From positions 388,814-452,813 of the forward strand of contig NZ_KB898708.1 of the NCBI RefSeq assembly GCF_000377745.1: 64,000 nucleotides of DNA. Reading direction: 5' to 3'. Shown here in pieces: positions 1 to 9,142 of this stretch; within the stretch, counting starts at the first letter, position 1, and the number at the start of each line of letters is the position of its first letter. This DNA is from Gilvimarinus chinensis DSM 19667. Its GTDB lineage: Bacteria; Pseudomonadota; Gammaproteobacteria; Pseudomonadales; Cellvibrionaceae. The notes under the pieces are model-generated. The model was not told where the DNA came from and ran no database searches. It saw only the letters and a list, made by a program, of their open reading frames with translations. Both the position numbers and the translations under genes were made by a program.

Positions 1-335
1 CCAGCGATCGAACCATCTTGCTCAATAACGACGGCGGTATTGTGATACAAGCCGGTAGTACGCTTTTCAAATAATGAGGCGACGATCACTATACCCAGCT
101 CACGCGCCAGCTCACCCAGGCGATTCGTACTTGGGCCGGGAATAGTTTCGGCTTGATCAAACTCGGCCACATCCTCTTGCTGGCAAAAATACAACCCCCG
201 ATGCAACTCCTGTAGCACGACCAAGCTGGCGCCCTCGGCGGCGGCTTTACGTATACCGGCTACGCTCTTGTCGAGGTTTGCCTCTAAATCAGCAGAGCAG
301 CTCTGCTGCACAATTCCAACGTTCAATTGATTCAA
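1..335 (-). CDS. aguB: N-carbamoylputrescine amidase, N-terminal part (cut by window edge)
   Basis: Nitrilase-superfamily (CN hydrolase) protein that would hydrolyse N-carbamoylputrescine to putrescine, CO2 and ammonia in the cytoplasm. Only about 111 residues are in the window. They begin LNQLNVGIVQQSC and include VVLQELHRGLYFCQQ, whose Glu fits the first member of the nitrilase Glu-Lys-Cys triad; Lys and Cys lie outside. No ATG fits. The likely start is a TTG at 335 that overlaps the aguA stop by four bases, with a second TTG at 326. The tight coupling to agmatine deiminase supports the substrate call over other nitrilases. Confidence 0.85.
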   Translation of the reverse strand, partial: MNQLNVGIVQQSCSADLEANLDKSVAGIRKAAAEGASLVVLQELHRGLYFCQQEDVAEFDQAETIPGPSTNRLGELARELGIVIVASLFEKRTTGLYHNTAVVIEQDGSIA

Positions 336-1366
336 AATTCGATAGCTCCGTGAGGTATTTGCATAGTGACGCAGTGCAAACTGCCATGTTGTTCAATCAA
401 AGGGAGACAATTGATACCTATTATCTCATAGCCTGGAAAAGCTCGACCAATCACAGCAAGCGCCTCCGTGTCTGCCTCATCACTATAAGTTGGCACAAGC
501 ACCGAATCATTTAAGATTAAAAAGTTTGCATAAGTCGCCGGTAAGCGATGCCCATCACTATCAAATATCGGGGCCGGCCAAGGCAACCGGTGTAACCGAT
601 AAGGCTTGCCATTCGCGTCCGTCAAGGCTTGCAACTGCTGCTCCATTTGATGCAGCTCGTCGTAATGCTCATCATCTGGCGCATCGCACCCTACATACAC
701 TAAAGCTCCGTCCGGCCCAAGTCGAGCTAAGGTATCTATATGGCTGTCAGTATCATCACCCGCGAGATAGCCACTCTCCAGCCAATTAATTTTTCTGGCA
801 CCTAAATATTCAGTTAACCGTTGCTCGACCCGTTTTTTATCGTCGCCTGGGTTGCGATTTGGATTGAGCAAACAGGCACTGGTAACCAATAAAGTCCCCA
901 CACTATCAATTTCGATAGCGCCGCCTTCTAAGACCCAATCAATAGACTGCATAGCACAACTGAAGACGTCAGCACCGTCTAAATACGTATTAATTTGGTT
1001 ATCCAGGCTTGCCTCGAATTTTCCACCCCAGCCATTAAATACAAAGTTCAATAACTTTGTCGACTTGCCATCACTCACGGTTAAAGGCCCGTGATCACGC
1101 GCCCAGGTATCATTGGTTGCGCAAGCAAACAGCTTGTAGCGAGAGGTCGATATGCCTTTTGCTATCAAAAGTCGTTGAATGTGAGAGTGTATAATCTGGG
1201 GGGCGACAATCAATAAGTGGCTGCGCTGAACTATGATATTCGACAGCTCAACATAAACACGCTCTACTCGCTCTAAAATATCCACCCAGTCTGTGTCAGG
1301 GTGCGGCCAAGTCAACATAACAGCCGCCTGCGGCGACCACTCAGGTAGCAAGGTAAATTGAGTCAC
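332..1366 (-). CDS. aguA: Agmatine deiminase
   Basis: 344 residues, normal for the bacterial agmatine deiminase (peptidyl-arginine deiminase-like) family. It converts agmatine to N-carbamoylputrescine, the step before AguB. Visible family motifs are the N-terminal MLTWPHPDTDW, WARDHGP near residue 90, VLEGGAIEIDS, and the C-terminal GSLHCVTMQIP carrying the catalytic Cys (about C332). It lies 35 bases downstream of the small lipoprotein gene and overlaps aguB, so the two polyamine genes form an operon. They provide the arginine-decarboxylase route to putrescine. No regulator is visible. Confidence 0.95.
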   Translation of the reverse strand: MTQFTLLPEWSPQAAVMLTWPHPDTDWVDILERVERVYVELSNIIVQRSHLLIVAPQIIHSHIQRLLIAKGISTSRYKLFACATNDTWARDHGPLTVSDGKSTKLLNFVFNGWGGKFEASLDNQINTYLDGADVFSCAMQSIDWVLEGGAIEIDSVGTLLVTSACLLNPNRNPGDDKKRVEQRLTEYLGARKINWLESGYLAGDDTDSHIDTLARLGPDGALVYVGCDAPDDEHYDELHQMEQQLQALTDANGKPYRLHRLPWPAPIFDSDGHRLPATYANFLILNDSVLVPTYSDEADTEALAVIGRAFPGYEIIGINCLPLIEQHGSLHCVTMQIPHGAIEF

Positions 1367-1401
1367 TATTGGCCTCTGTTTTAATGAAAGGGCTGTAACG
1401 G

Positions 1402-1956
1402 TTAATAGACGGTTTCTTGCGCAGGCAAAATCACTTTTTGTGGAGCACTGTCAACTTTTAGCTGCCTGTTAGAGGCTTCAGGTTCGTCGCCAGCAACCAA
1501 CAAAATAGCAAACGAGCGTTTACTCAAGCCAGATGACGGGAGCATTTCTACCAATACATTTAAGTGGTGCCGTCCTGAGTGCTTCACTCTCACTTGAGTC
1601 GGAACTCGGACCAAACCATCAACCACCGCTAGCTGCTGAGTCAGCTCGCCATACACATCAACCGCTTGAGAAGGTTCAAAACTGACGATTAAGGACTCCT
1701 CTGACCGGGGAACCGCCAGCTGTAGCTCAACCTCCTCAAAACCGTTGCCGGCAACCGTAAACTCAGGCGTTAGCAACTGCACATTCAAAGAGGGTTTTCC
1801 GCGCACCTGCTGACTTGTGCCAGCCGTGTGCACGCTGTGTGAGTGTGAACCGTCCTGTGCGGCACTACTCTTATTTGCCACATCTTGTTCACCGCAAGCG
1901 CAAAGAACCAATACCAGCGCAAGAGATAAGGCACAGCGTTGAATCCGCGTTATCAT
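1402..1956 (-). CDS. Small lipoprotein of unknown function
   Basis: 184 residues. The first 22 form a lipoprotein signal: a basic start, the hydrophobic stretch ALSLALVLVL, then lipobox LCAC followed by GEQ. A short His-containing stretch (GSHSHSVH) follows, then a beta-rich region that reads like a single immunoglobulin-like or accessory domain. I recognise no family. The ATG overlaps the stop of the upstream metallopeptidase lipoprotein (ATGA), so the two are translationally coupled and probably work together at the outer membrane or in the periplasm. A role as partner or metal-binding accessory is inference only. Confidence 0.7.
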   Translation of the reverse strand: MITRIQRCALSLALVLVLCACGEQDVANKSSAAQDGSHSHSVHTAGTSQQVRGKPSLNVQLLTPEFTVAGNGFEEVELQLAVPRSEESLIVSFEPSQAVDVYGELTQQLAVVDGLVRVPTQVRVKHSGRHHLNVLVEMLPSSGLSKRSFAILLVAGDEPEASNRQLKVDSAPQKVILPAQETVY

Positions 1957-3743
1957 GGCTCTGCTCCTACGGCATTTATACTGACATCCATACAGGTAGG
2001 CTCGTAAAAAGCCGTACCAATATTCGGGTGAGAGGCGTAATCATAAACCGACAAAATGTAATTCTTTTGCGCACTGAGCGCTAGAGTTTGCTTCTCGCGG
2101 CCGATTTCCGAACTAAAACCACCGCCTTCAAGAGAGCCTCGCCAATACAATTCAAAATCTGGGTCCGGTTCATTAACAGGAGTACTCGCAACCTCAACCT
2201 GAATTTCGTACAGCGCTGGAAGCTCTGGCGAAAAACGAATAAACCGGCTGTAACCGAGTTTGTTGTAGTTCGACTCGTACCCCCCACCGACCAGACCGTT
2301 TTCTTGCGAGCTACACACGCGAAGCGTCTGCCCCACAATCAATTCTTCATACACAGGCAAAGCATTTGGGGTATTGCCGCTATTGCTCTCGCCTTGCGCA
2401 AAGCGGTGCAGGCTATTGATATTTTGCCCAGTCGCCAACTCAGTGAAACGCGGCAAGGAATCGGGGGCTTCTTGAGCCAGTTGTGCAGTAAACGAGAATA
2501 CACTGGCAAAAGCATCACTGTTTTCATATCCCGTCGACCCCAGGGTGAAATAGAGCGGCGCCAGTCCTACCTCACTCATCCACTGATAAAATACCTGTTG
2601 TAATGAGGATTCATTAAACCACCCCCCCTGCTCTACCACACCACGGGCAATATCAAACCCTACCGCTTGGCGCTGACCGGCCCCGAGGCTGTCTAAGTAA
2701 ATCGGATCTGATAAGGTGAAGCCAGCAACGGCATTCGCCAGGCCCTCAGAGTAGGCCACCCGCAGATCCAACTTATCATCCTGTCCGTGGGGCCCACCAA
2801 TAGAATCTAAACGCCCGCCGACGGCATCTTCAAAAAAGTGCGCCCACTCATGGGCGATAACATGACGGTCATATTCGTCGGTATCAAAATCGGCAGCCCC
2901 AAGAATATACAACGCTTCCCCATCGTAATAACTGGTACCTATATCGCCATTAGAAACCTCACCCACGCTAGGCTTATTATGAATGGACCACCGAAACCTA
3001 GACACCGGCAACGCTAATTGAGGGTCGAGTGCAAGCACCTGCTGCAGAACCCCCCACGCGGTATCTAGAATTGCAAAGGGCGCAGCAACGCGGTCGGAGC
3101 CATAACTCGAGCCCGTCCATCCTGAGGGGGCATGTAAATCCCGCACCGAATCCGCATACCCCACACTCAGTAAGCGACCACGCATGGCATAGAGCGCATT
3201 ACCTGAGGTGTTATCCTCTACTCGTAAGTGCCACCGTTGATCGCCGGTTCGCCTTGAGCGAGCTTCAACCTCTAACTGCACCTGCTCTGCGGCGGTAACC
3301 TCAAAATGGTAATCACCGGCATCATCCGACTCAACGGAGGCTAGCACCTCCCCAGATGCCGACAATAAATTCACCACCGCCCCCCGAATGGGGCGAGACT
3401 CTGTAGCGCTGTAATCCAGGCCTTGGGTGGACACAGGCACAAAATCATAGCTGAGCGAGCCAGACAATGTGACCGTCGCTTCAGAGCTGGCGGTGCTTGA
3501 GCTGGACAAGCTGGAAGAGAGAGAAGCCTCTGAACTCACCGACGAGGAGGACGGGCTAGACGATTGTGAGCTGCTCAAACTAGACTCAGAAGCTTGAGAA
3601 GATGAGGGGACATCACTGGAAATAGAGCTTTGCGCCACACTCGATGCAGAGGAGCTATCCGAGCCACCGCCGCCACAGCCCACTAAAGACACAAGTGCCG
3701 TTGCAGCCAGAGTTTGCCCCGCTGAGCGTAAAAACTGCAACAT
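1953..3743 (-). CDS. Serine-linker lipoprotein with a zinc-metallopeptidase HExxH motif
   Basis: About 596 residues from the ATG at 3743, chosen because GGAG lies 8 bases upstream and the protein then begins directly with a signal peptide; an ATG-less 15-residue extension to 3788 is possible. Order: signal and lipobox LVGC, a linker of about 65 residues almost wholly serine, a beta domain resembling a carboxypeptidase regulatory fold (PIRGAVVNLLSASGEVL), then HEWAHFFEDAVGG with H298, E299 and H302 as probable zinc ligands, and a C-terminal beta-rich domain (about the last 120 residues). Polyserine linkers are typical of secreted proteins in Cellvibrionaceae. Substrate and exact peptidase family are not recognised. 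Confidence 0.75.
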   Translation of the reverse strand: MLQFLRSAGQTLAATALVSLVGCGGGGSDSSSASSVAQSSISSDVPSSSQASESSLSSSQSSSPSSSSVSSEASLSSSLSSSSTASSEATVTLSGSLSYDFVPVSTQGLDYSATESRPIRGAVVNLLSASGEVLASVESDDAGDYHFEVTAAEQVQLEVEARSRRTGDQRWHLRVEDNTSGNALYAMRGRLLSVGYADSVRDLHAPSGWTGSSYGSDRVAAPFAILDTAWGVLQQVLALDPQLALPVSRFRWSIHNKPSVGEVSNGDIGTSYYDGEALYILGAADFDTDEYDRHVIAHEWAHFFEDAVGGRLDSIGGPHGQDDKLDLRVAYSEGLANAVAGFTLSDPIYLDSLGAGQRQAVGFDIARGVVEQGGWFNESSLQQVFYQWMSEVGLAPLYFTLGSTGYENSDAFASVFSFTAQLAQEAPDSLPRFTELATGQNINSLHRFAQGESNSGNTPNALPVYEELIVGQTLRVCSSQENGLVGGGYESNYNKLGYSRFIRFSPELPALYEIQVEVASTPVNEPDPDFELYWRGSLEGGGFSSEIGREKQTLALSAQKNYILSVYDYASHPNIGTAFYEPTCMDVSINAVGAEP

Positions 3744-3895
3744 AAGAATTCTCCAAGCCTGGCGGTCAGTCAACATGATTCGCCGCAAGGATAACCGACA
3801 CTCGGGGATTAAGCGACCTTAAAACCTCGCTACCGAGAGCTACGGCCATCTGTTAAAGTAACTTACTCTATACCGAACCCGCGCGCGTTTCTGAT

Positions 3896-4366
3896 ATGTT
3901 TAGATTATTACCTGTTTTACTGCTGCTGGGGCTTATCTTCTTTGGCTATTCCTGGTTAAAAAAGCAGCCTTCGCAACAAAAACGTAAATCCATCATGCAG
4001 CTTTTAGCTGTTCTGCTCATCATCGCACTGGTGTTCTTAGCCCTCACCGGCAGGATTCACTGGCTGGGCGCAGCTCTAGGTGCCCTGGTAGCACTGGCCA
4101 AACCTTTACTCAGCTTACTGCCTCAGATATTACCCTTTTTGCGCGCTAAAAAAACACAAACCAGTGGAGTGATCCAGCCACAGGAAGCCGCTGAAATTCT
4201 GGGGCTTGAACAGGAGCTCGCGGCAGGACGCCTGAATAAAGAATTAATCATTACAGCCCACAAACGCCTAATGCAAAAGGTGCACCCGGATCGCGGGGGC
4301 AATGATTACCTGGCCAGTCGAATCAATCAGGCTAAGGACGTCTTGCTGAAGTCCCTACAGGTCTGA
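3896..4366 (+). CDS. Membrane-anchored J-domain protein
   Basis: 156 residues. Two or three hydrophobic segments fill the first 90 residues (LLPVLLLLGLIFFGYSW and LLAVLLIIALVFLALTG are clear). The C-terminal 60 residues form a short J domain with the HPD signature in KVHPDRGGNDYLA, arranged as in Pam18/TIM14-type proteins. Such proteins stimulate the ATPase of a DnaK partner at the membrane. There is no Gly/Phe or zinc-finger region, so this is a type III J protein and not DnaJ. No clear Shine-Dalgarno sequence precedes the ATG. The 3' end overlaps the convergent cmoM gene by 12 bases. Confidence 0.85.
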   Translation: MFRLLPVLLLLGLIFFGYSWLKKQPSQQKRKSIMQLLAVLLIIALVFLALTGRIHWLGAALGALVALAKPLLSLLPQILPFLRAKKTQTSGVIQPQEAAEILGLEQELAAGRLNKELIITAHKRLMQKVHPDRGGNDYLASRINQAKDVLLKSLQV

Positions 4367-5158
4367 TCGTTTTAGCAGCAGGTGGATGTAACGCCCCATA
4401 TCTCGATAGGGTAATTGACGAGAGTGAGCCAGCTCGAGTTGAATAACGGCATCAGGGTCCGCGGCGCGCAACTGCGGGTCTAAAATGTAGTCGTGAAACA
4501 CTCTGATGCCACTGCAACATAGCTGCTGAAACCCGCTCTCGCGGCAAAACTCTCTCACCTGTTCTGGTAACAGCGGATTGATGGGCGTTAAGCTGCCCCG
4601 ATACGCCTTGTAATCTTGATTTAGAATTTTTTTGTAATTCGCTCGCAGCAGGTTTTTATACACTAGCGAATGCTGGTTGTAGAAAATAACCGACATATAG
4701 CCACCGGGCTTTACTTTAGTAAGCAGCCTGGCCAGCAACTCCATAGGCTGCACCACCCATTCCAGCAAAGCATGACAAATAACCACATCAAACGGCTCAT
4801 CCGCCTTTAGCGTTTGCGCTGCTTGGTGCTTAAATTCGACGCGCTGCAGGCACTCTAAATCGTGAGCGCGGTCACGAGCCTTATCCAGCATTTTTGCTGA
4901 AATATCGCACAACATCACACTGTGGCCTGCTGCGGCCAAAGGCAGCGAAAAATGGCCCTGTCCGCCACCAGCGTCCAGTATGCGCAAATGGCCGTTTGGG
5001 GTGAGAGGAACATAAGGTGCAATAGGCATAAAATCCGCAAAGTCGCGCTGCAATACTGCCAGCCGGATTTGACCCTTCAGGCCTCCGTAGATATTGCGAT
5101 TAAAGCGCTCGGCCAAATCGTCGAAGTTTCGATCATCTTGTGTGGTTTGTTTTGGCAT
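4355..5158 (-). CDS. cmoM: tRNA 5-carboxymethoxyuridine methyltransferase (CmoM/SmtA type)
   Basis: 267-residue class I SAM methyltransferase. It starts with DRNFDDLAERFNRNIYGGLKG, typical of the SmtA/CmoM group, and has the SAM-binding motif ILDAGGGQGHFSLPLA near residues 64-79 and VVICHALLEWV as the acidic/catalytic region. CmoM methylates 5-carboxymethoxyuridine at the wobble position of certain tRNAs. A general SAM methyltransferase cannot be excluded, but length and N-terminus fit CmoM. It is divergent from the GIY-YIG gene that starts 53 bases away. Confidence 0.85.
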   Translation of the reverse strand: MPKQTTQDDRNFDDLAERFNRNIYGGLKGQIRLAVLQRDFADFMPIAPYVPLTPNGHLRILDAGGGQGHFSLPLAAAGHSVMLCDISAKMLDKARDRAHDLECLQRVEFKHQAAQTLKADEPFDVVICHALLEWVVQPMELLARLLTKVKPGGYMSVIFYNQHSLVYKNLLRANYKKILNQDYKAYRGSLTPINPLLPEQVREFCRESGFQQLCCSGIRVFHDYILDPQLRAADPDAVIQLELAHSRQLPYRDMGRYIHLLLKRSDL

Positions 5159-5211
5159 ACAAGCTCCGGATTATGCTCGCCGTCTGGCGCGTGCGGCGCT
5201 ATTATAGCGGG

Positions 5212-5502
5212 ATGTGGTACACCTATATTATCGAATGCGACAACGGCCAGTTATACACCGGCATCACCACCGACGTAGAGCGACGCTGGCGCGAACACTG
5301 CCAGGGCAAAGCGGGCGCCCGTTTTTTTCGCACCAGTGCCCCGCGCAAGCTGTGCCGAGTGGAGCCTTATCAAGATCGCTCCAGTGCCAGCAAACGCGAA
5401 GCGGCAATAAAAAAGCTCAGCCGACCACAAAAGCTCAAGCTGCTAAGCAGCGACTCACCCCTGCCCGTTCCTGCTCTGTCGCCAGCTTGTCGTGCCCAGT
5501 AA
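5212..5502 (+). CDS. GIY-YIG nuclease-superfamily protein (UPF0213/YhbQ type)
   Basis: 96 residues from the ATG at 5212, which puts the GIY-YIG motif at the very N-terminus (MWYTYIIECDNGQLYTGITT), as in the family; a start at 5140 would add an unlikely Arg-rich extension. Conserved features are RRWREHCQGKAGARFFR and the Glu-containing SKREAAIKKLSR. This is the minimal single-domain GIY-YIG form of unknown cellular substrate, often suspected of DNA repair. It overlaps the next gene by 11 bases and is probably cotranscribed with it. Confidence 0.85.
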   Translation: MWYTYIIECDNGQLYTGITTDVERRWREHCQGKAGARFFRTSAPRKLCRVEPYQDRSSASKREAAIKKLSRPQKLKLLSSDSPLPVPALSPACRAQ

Positions 5503-6079
5503 ACGTATCCTGTGTCCTCTGTGCGACAGACCCAAGCAACGCTGCCTGTGTCCGTTTATCACACCAACGGACAACCGTACCTTTACCCTGATTTTGCAGC
5601 ACCCGGATGAAACGGCTCACGCCAAGAATACCGGCGAACTACTGCACCGTTCGTTAAATCATTCACAGCTGCTGATTGGCGAGCAATTTAATCCTGCACA
5701 ACTCGAAGCCTATTTACAGCAGGCCGTTTTACTTTACCCACCAACCGATGGTGGCCCAGCGGCAAACACGCCCCCCCCCGACCAGCCGAAAACTCTGATT
5801 ATTATTGATGCCACTTGGCGTAAAAGCCATAAAATGTTGTTTTTGAACCCCACCCTTGCCAAGCTGCCGCGGTTATCGTTAAGCAAAGAGTACTCAGGCA
5901 ATTATCGTATCCGAAAAGCAAAAAATAACTGGCAGCTTTCCACACTGGAAGCAAGTTGTTACGCTTTGCAACAGCTTGAAACGTGTGAAGCCACCTATCG
6001 TCCACTACTGAACCATTTTGATCAATTTATGGACACCCTGGTCGGTTTCGACCCCAACAGAAGTAAACCCATTAACTGA
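5492..6079 (+). CDS. DTW-domain tRNA-uridine aminocarboxypropyltransferase
   Basis: 195 residues from a GTG start (GTG CCC AGT AAA). The N-terminal CPLCDRPKQRCLC is the cysteine cluster of this family, LLYPPTDGG follows, and DATWRKSHKM is the DTW motif. Characterised relatives (TapT/YfiP, TuaA) add a 3-amino-3-carboxypropyl group from SAM to uridine in tRNA, for example at position 47. Codons at 5771-5779 form an uninterrupted run of nine C (Pro-Pro-Pro), a potential slippage tract. The gene overlaps the GIY-YIG gene and ends 7 bases before the M16 peptidase. Confidence 0.85.
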   Translation: MPSKRILCPLCDRPKQRCLCPFITPTDNRTFTLILQHPDETAHAKNTGELLHRSLNHSQLLIGEQFNPAQLEAYLQQAVLLYPPTDGGPAANTPPPDQPKTLIIIDATWRKSHKMLFLNPTLAKLPRLSLSKEYSGNYRIRKAKNNWQLSTLEASCYALQQLETCEATYRPLLNHFDQFMDTLVGFDPNRSKPIN

Positions 6080-6086
6080 GTAAACT

Positions 6087-9008
6087 ATGAGCAATACCCA
6101 CCCCGCTTTTACCCTAGAGCGCAGCGCTCACTTAGACGCCCTGAACCTTCGCGTTGAGCTCTATCGTCACAACCAAACCGGCGCACAGCACATACACCTG
6201 GCATCGGACAACAGCGAAAACGTCTTTTTGGTTGCGCTTCGCACCGTGCCTCAGGACTCAACCGGGGTCGCTCATATCCTTGAACACACGGCCCTCTGCG
6301 GCAGTGCCAAATACCCGGTTCGCGACCCGTTTTTTATGATGACCCGGCGCTCACTGAATACCTTTATGAACGCCTTTACCAGCTCCGACTGGACCGCCTA
6401 CCCGTTTGCCAGCCAAAACCGTAAAGACTTTGACAATCTTCTGGATGTGTATCTGGACGCCGTATTTTTTGCCTCGCTCGACAAACTGGACTTCGCCCAG
6501 GAAGGCCATCGACTGGAATTCGCCGAAGCCGACAACCCGCAATCAGAGCTGGTTTATAAAGGTGTTGTTTTCAATGAAATGAAAGGCGCCATGAGTTCTG
6601 TTCCGGCGCAACTGTGGCAAAAGCTCTCCAGCCATTTATTTCCCAGCAACACCTACCACTACAACAGCGGCGGTGATCCCGAACATATTCCAGATTTAAC
6701 CTACGAACAGCTGCAAGCCTTTTATCGCACCCATTATCACCCCAGTAACGCGATTTTTATGACTTACGGCGATATCGATGCCGCAACCCATCAGGCGCGT
6801 TTCGAAACCCAGGCGCTGAACGGGGTTGAAGCGCTCGACCACGAAATTGCGGTGGCGCCACTCAAACGCCTGCACAGCCCAATTCGTGTAGAAGACGCTT
6901 ACCCTCTTGATGCCGACGAGTCAGAAACCAAGGACAACAAAACCCACGTTGTCATCGGCTGGCTGTTGAACAAAGCCACAGATTTGGAAGCCGCCCTCGA
7001 AGCCCACCTAATAGCCAGTGTTTTGCTGGACAACAGTGCATCGCCGCTGCAAAAGGCGTTGGAACAAACCGACCTTGGGCAGGCGCCCTCACCGCTGTGC
7101 GGGTTGGACGACAGCCAATATGAAATGAGTTTTGTCTGCGGTCTTGAAGGCTGCGCGAGCCAATCTACCCTAGAAATCGAGCATTTAATTGTTAGTACTC
7201 TGGAGCAAGTGGCGCGCGACGGAGTGCCCGCAGCCGCACTCGAATCCTCGTTACATCAACTGGAGCTATCGCAGCGCGAAGTGGGCGGCGACGGCCTCCC
7301 CTATGGCTTGCAGCTGATTATGACAGCTCTCACCGCCGCCACCCACCGTGGCGACCCAATTGCGCAACTGGATTTAGACAGCGCACTGGCCAGCCTGCGT
7401 ATAAAAGTAGCGGAGCCCGATTTCGTGCAACGCACTATAAAGAAGCTGTTTTTAGATAACAGCCACAGAGTGACCTTAACACTGCGCCCTGACACCCAAA
7501 TGGGCGAGCGTATTCAACAGGCAGAAACAGCTCGTTTAGCCAGCATTAAAAGTGCATTGACTCAAGAGCAATCTGAATCCATCGTAGCTCAGGCCCAAGC
7601 ACTGGCAAAGCGTCAGGCGCAAAAAGACGATGACTCAATTTTACCCAAGGTTACCTTACAAGATATTCCCGCCGCCATGCCTTACACCGCTGGCACTCAG
7701 GAAAGGCTCGGTAATTATCCGCTGCGTTGCTATGGTGTAGGTACCAATGGGCTGGTGTATCAACAGCTGGTAGTACAGCTGCCCGAGTTAAGTGAGCAGG
7801 AACAACAACTGCTGGCAATTTACAGCATGTGCCTTACCGAAGTCGGCCACGGTGATCTGGATTATTTAGCCGTACAACAAAAACAAGCAGAACTGGTGGG
7901 CGCTATCACTGCTCGGGTATCCATTCGCAGTAACGGTACCGACCCACAGGCGACCTCTGCCTATCTAACACTTTCCGCAAAAGCGTTGACGCGTAATTCA
8001 CACGCCTGTGCGCAGCTTATCAATGACACCTTCACCCTGGCTCGGTTTGATGAACACGATCGCTTGCGTGAATTGATTGCCCAAGCTCGCGCCCGCCGCG
8101 AACAATCAATCACTGGAAATGGGCACGGTCTTGCCATGACCGCTGCGGCGGCAGGCTTATCGCCTTCGGCCAAACTGTCTCACGAACTGGGCGGTCTGGA
8201 AGCGATTTCACGGCTCATCGCCTTGGACACCAATAACTCCACAGCAGAGGGACGGGAGCAACTAGCCGAGAATTTACAGCGCTTACATATAAAGTTACTG
8301 CGGGCACCACGCCAGTTGTTATTAGTGACCGAGCCCGAACAACTAGACGCCAATCGAGAGCAATTAGCCGACGTATGGCAACAGCCCCCATCCGATCACA
8401 CCAACCCGCTTACGTTTATTCCAGTAAACCAGCAGATCAAACAAGCGTGGGTTACCAACACGCAAGTTAACTTCTGTGCCAAGGCCTATCCAACGGTTGC
8501 TTCGGATCATACTGACGCTCCAGCACTCACCGTACTCGCCGGCGTGCTACGCAATGGTTTTTTACATACCCGTATTCGTGAACAGGGTGGCGCTTACGGT
8601 GGTGGAGCCAGCCAAGACAACAACAGCGGCGCTTTTCGATTTTTCTCATACCGAGACCCGCGCTTTGCGGACACCTTTGCCGACTTTGATAAGTCCATAC
8701 AATGGGCAATAAACGAACCCATTGAGAGCGATGAAATCGAACAGTCTATCCTCGGCGTAATCAGCAGCATCGACAAGCCCGCCTCTCCCGCCGGTGAAGC
8801 AAAGCAAACCTTCCATGCCGAGCTGTTTGGCCGCAGCCGCGAAAAGCGAGAATCCTTTCGCGCCAGAGTGCTAGACGTCACCGAAGCAGACCTCAAGCGA
8901 GTGGCTAAAACCTACTTACAGCCAGAGCGCGCGAGCCTTGCCGCGGTGATTCCAGGCTCAGCAAAACAGGTCGCGGAAACTATGGGGCTGGAGATAAAAA
9001 ACCTGTAA
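6087..9008 (+). CDS. M16C zinc metallopeptidase (presequence-protease type)
   Basis: 973 residues, the usual length for the single-chain M16C (PreP/Cym1) subfamily. The inverted zinc motif HILEH spans residues 63-67 (H63, E66, H67), and the distal Glu is in VVFNEMKGAMSSV. The second half carries the degenerate M16 domain and the GNGHGLAMTAAAAG segment; the C-terminal REQGGAYGGGA matches the substrate-closing R/Y region. There is no signal peptide, so it is cytoplasmic. Relatives degrade short unstructured peptides. It lies just downstream of the DTW gene, likely in the same transcript. Confidence 0.9.
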   Translation: MSNTHPAFTLERSAHLDALNLRVELYRHNQTGAQHIHLASDNSENVFLVALRTVPQDSTGVAHILEHTALCGSAKYPVRDPFFMMTRRSLNTFMNAFTSSDWTAYPFASQNRKDFDNLLDVYLDAVFFASLDKLDFAQEGHRLEFAEADNPQSELVYKGVVFNEMKGAMSSVPAQLWQKLSSHLFPSNTYHYNSGGDPEHIPDLTYEQLQAFYRTHYHPSNAIFMTYGDIDAATHQARFETQALNGVEALDHEIAVAPLKRLHSPIRVEDAYPLDADESETKDNKTHVVIGWLLNKATDLEAALEAHLIASVLLDNSASPLQKALEQTDLGQAPSPLCGLDDSQYEMSFVCGLEGCASQSTLEIEHLIVSTLEQVARDGVPAAALESSLHQLELSQREVGGDGLPYGLQLIMTALTAATHRGDPIAQLDLDSALASLRIKVAEPDFVQRTIKKLFLDNSHRVTLTLRPDTQMGERIQQAETARLASIKSALTQEQSESIVAQAQALAKRQAQKDDDSILPKVTLQDIPAAMPYTAGTQERLGNYPLRCYGVGTNGLVYQQLVVQLPELSEQEQQLLAIYSMCLTEVGHGDLDYLAVQQKQAELVGAITARVSIRSNGTDPQATSAYLTLSAKALTRNSHACAQLINDTFTLARFDEHDRLRELIAQARARREQSITGNGHGLAMTAAAAGLSPSAKLSHELGGLEAISRLIALDTNNSTAEGREQLAENLQRLHIKLLRAPRQLLLVTEPEQLDANREQLADVWQQPPSDHTNPLTFIPVNQQIKQAWVTNTQVNFCAKAYPTVASDHTDAPALTVLAGVLRNGFLHTRIREQGGAYGGGASQDNNSGAFRFFSYRDPRFADTFADFDKSIQWAINEPIESDEIEQSILGVISSIDKPASPAGEAKQTFHAELFGRSREKRESFRARVLDVTEADLKRVAKTYLQPERASLAAVIPGSAKQVAETMGLEIKNL

Positions 9009-9142
9009 ACTGGCGCAAGTATTAACTCAAGGAAAGACAGAAAATGGCGGCGCCCCAATTACAAAAATACCTATTGGGTCCCGCCAACAACAATAACCGA
9101 TGGAGTAGTATGGCTAACACACCAATGTAAGCCATAACCGGG

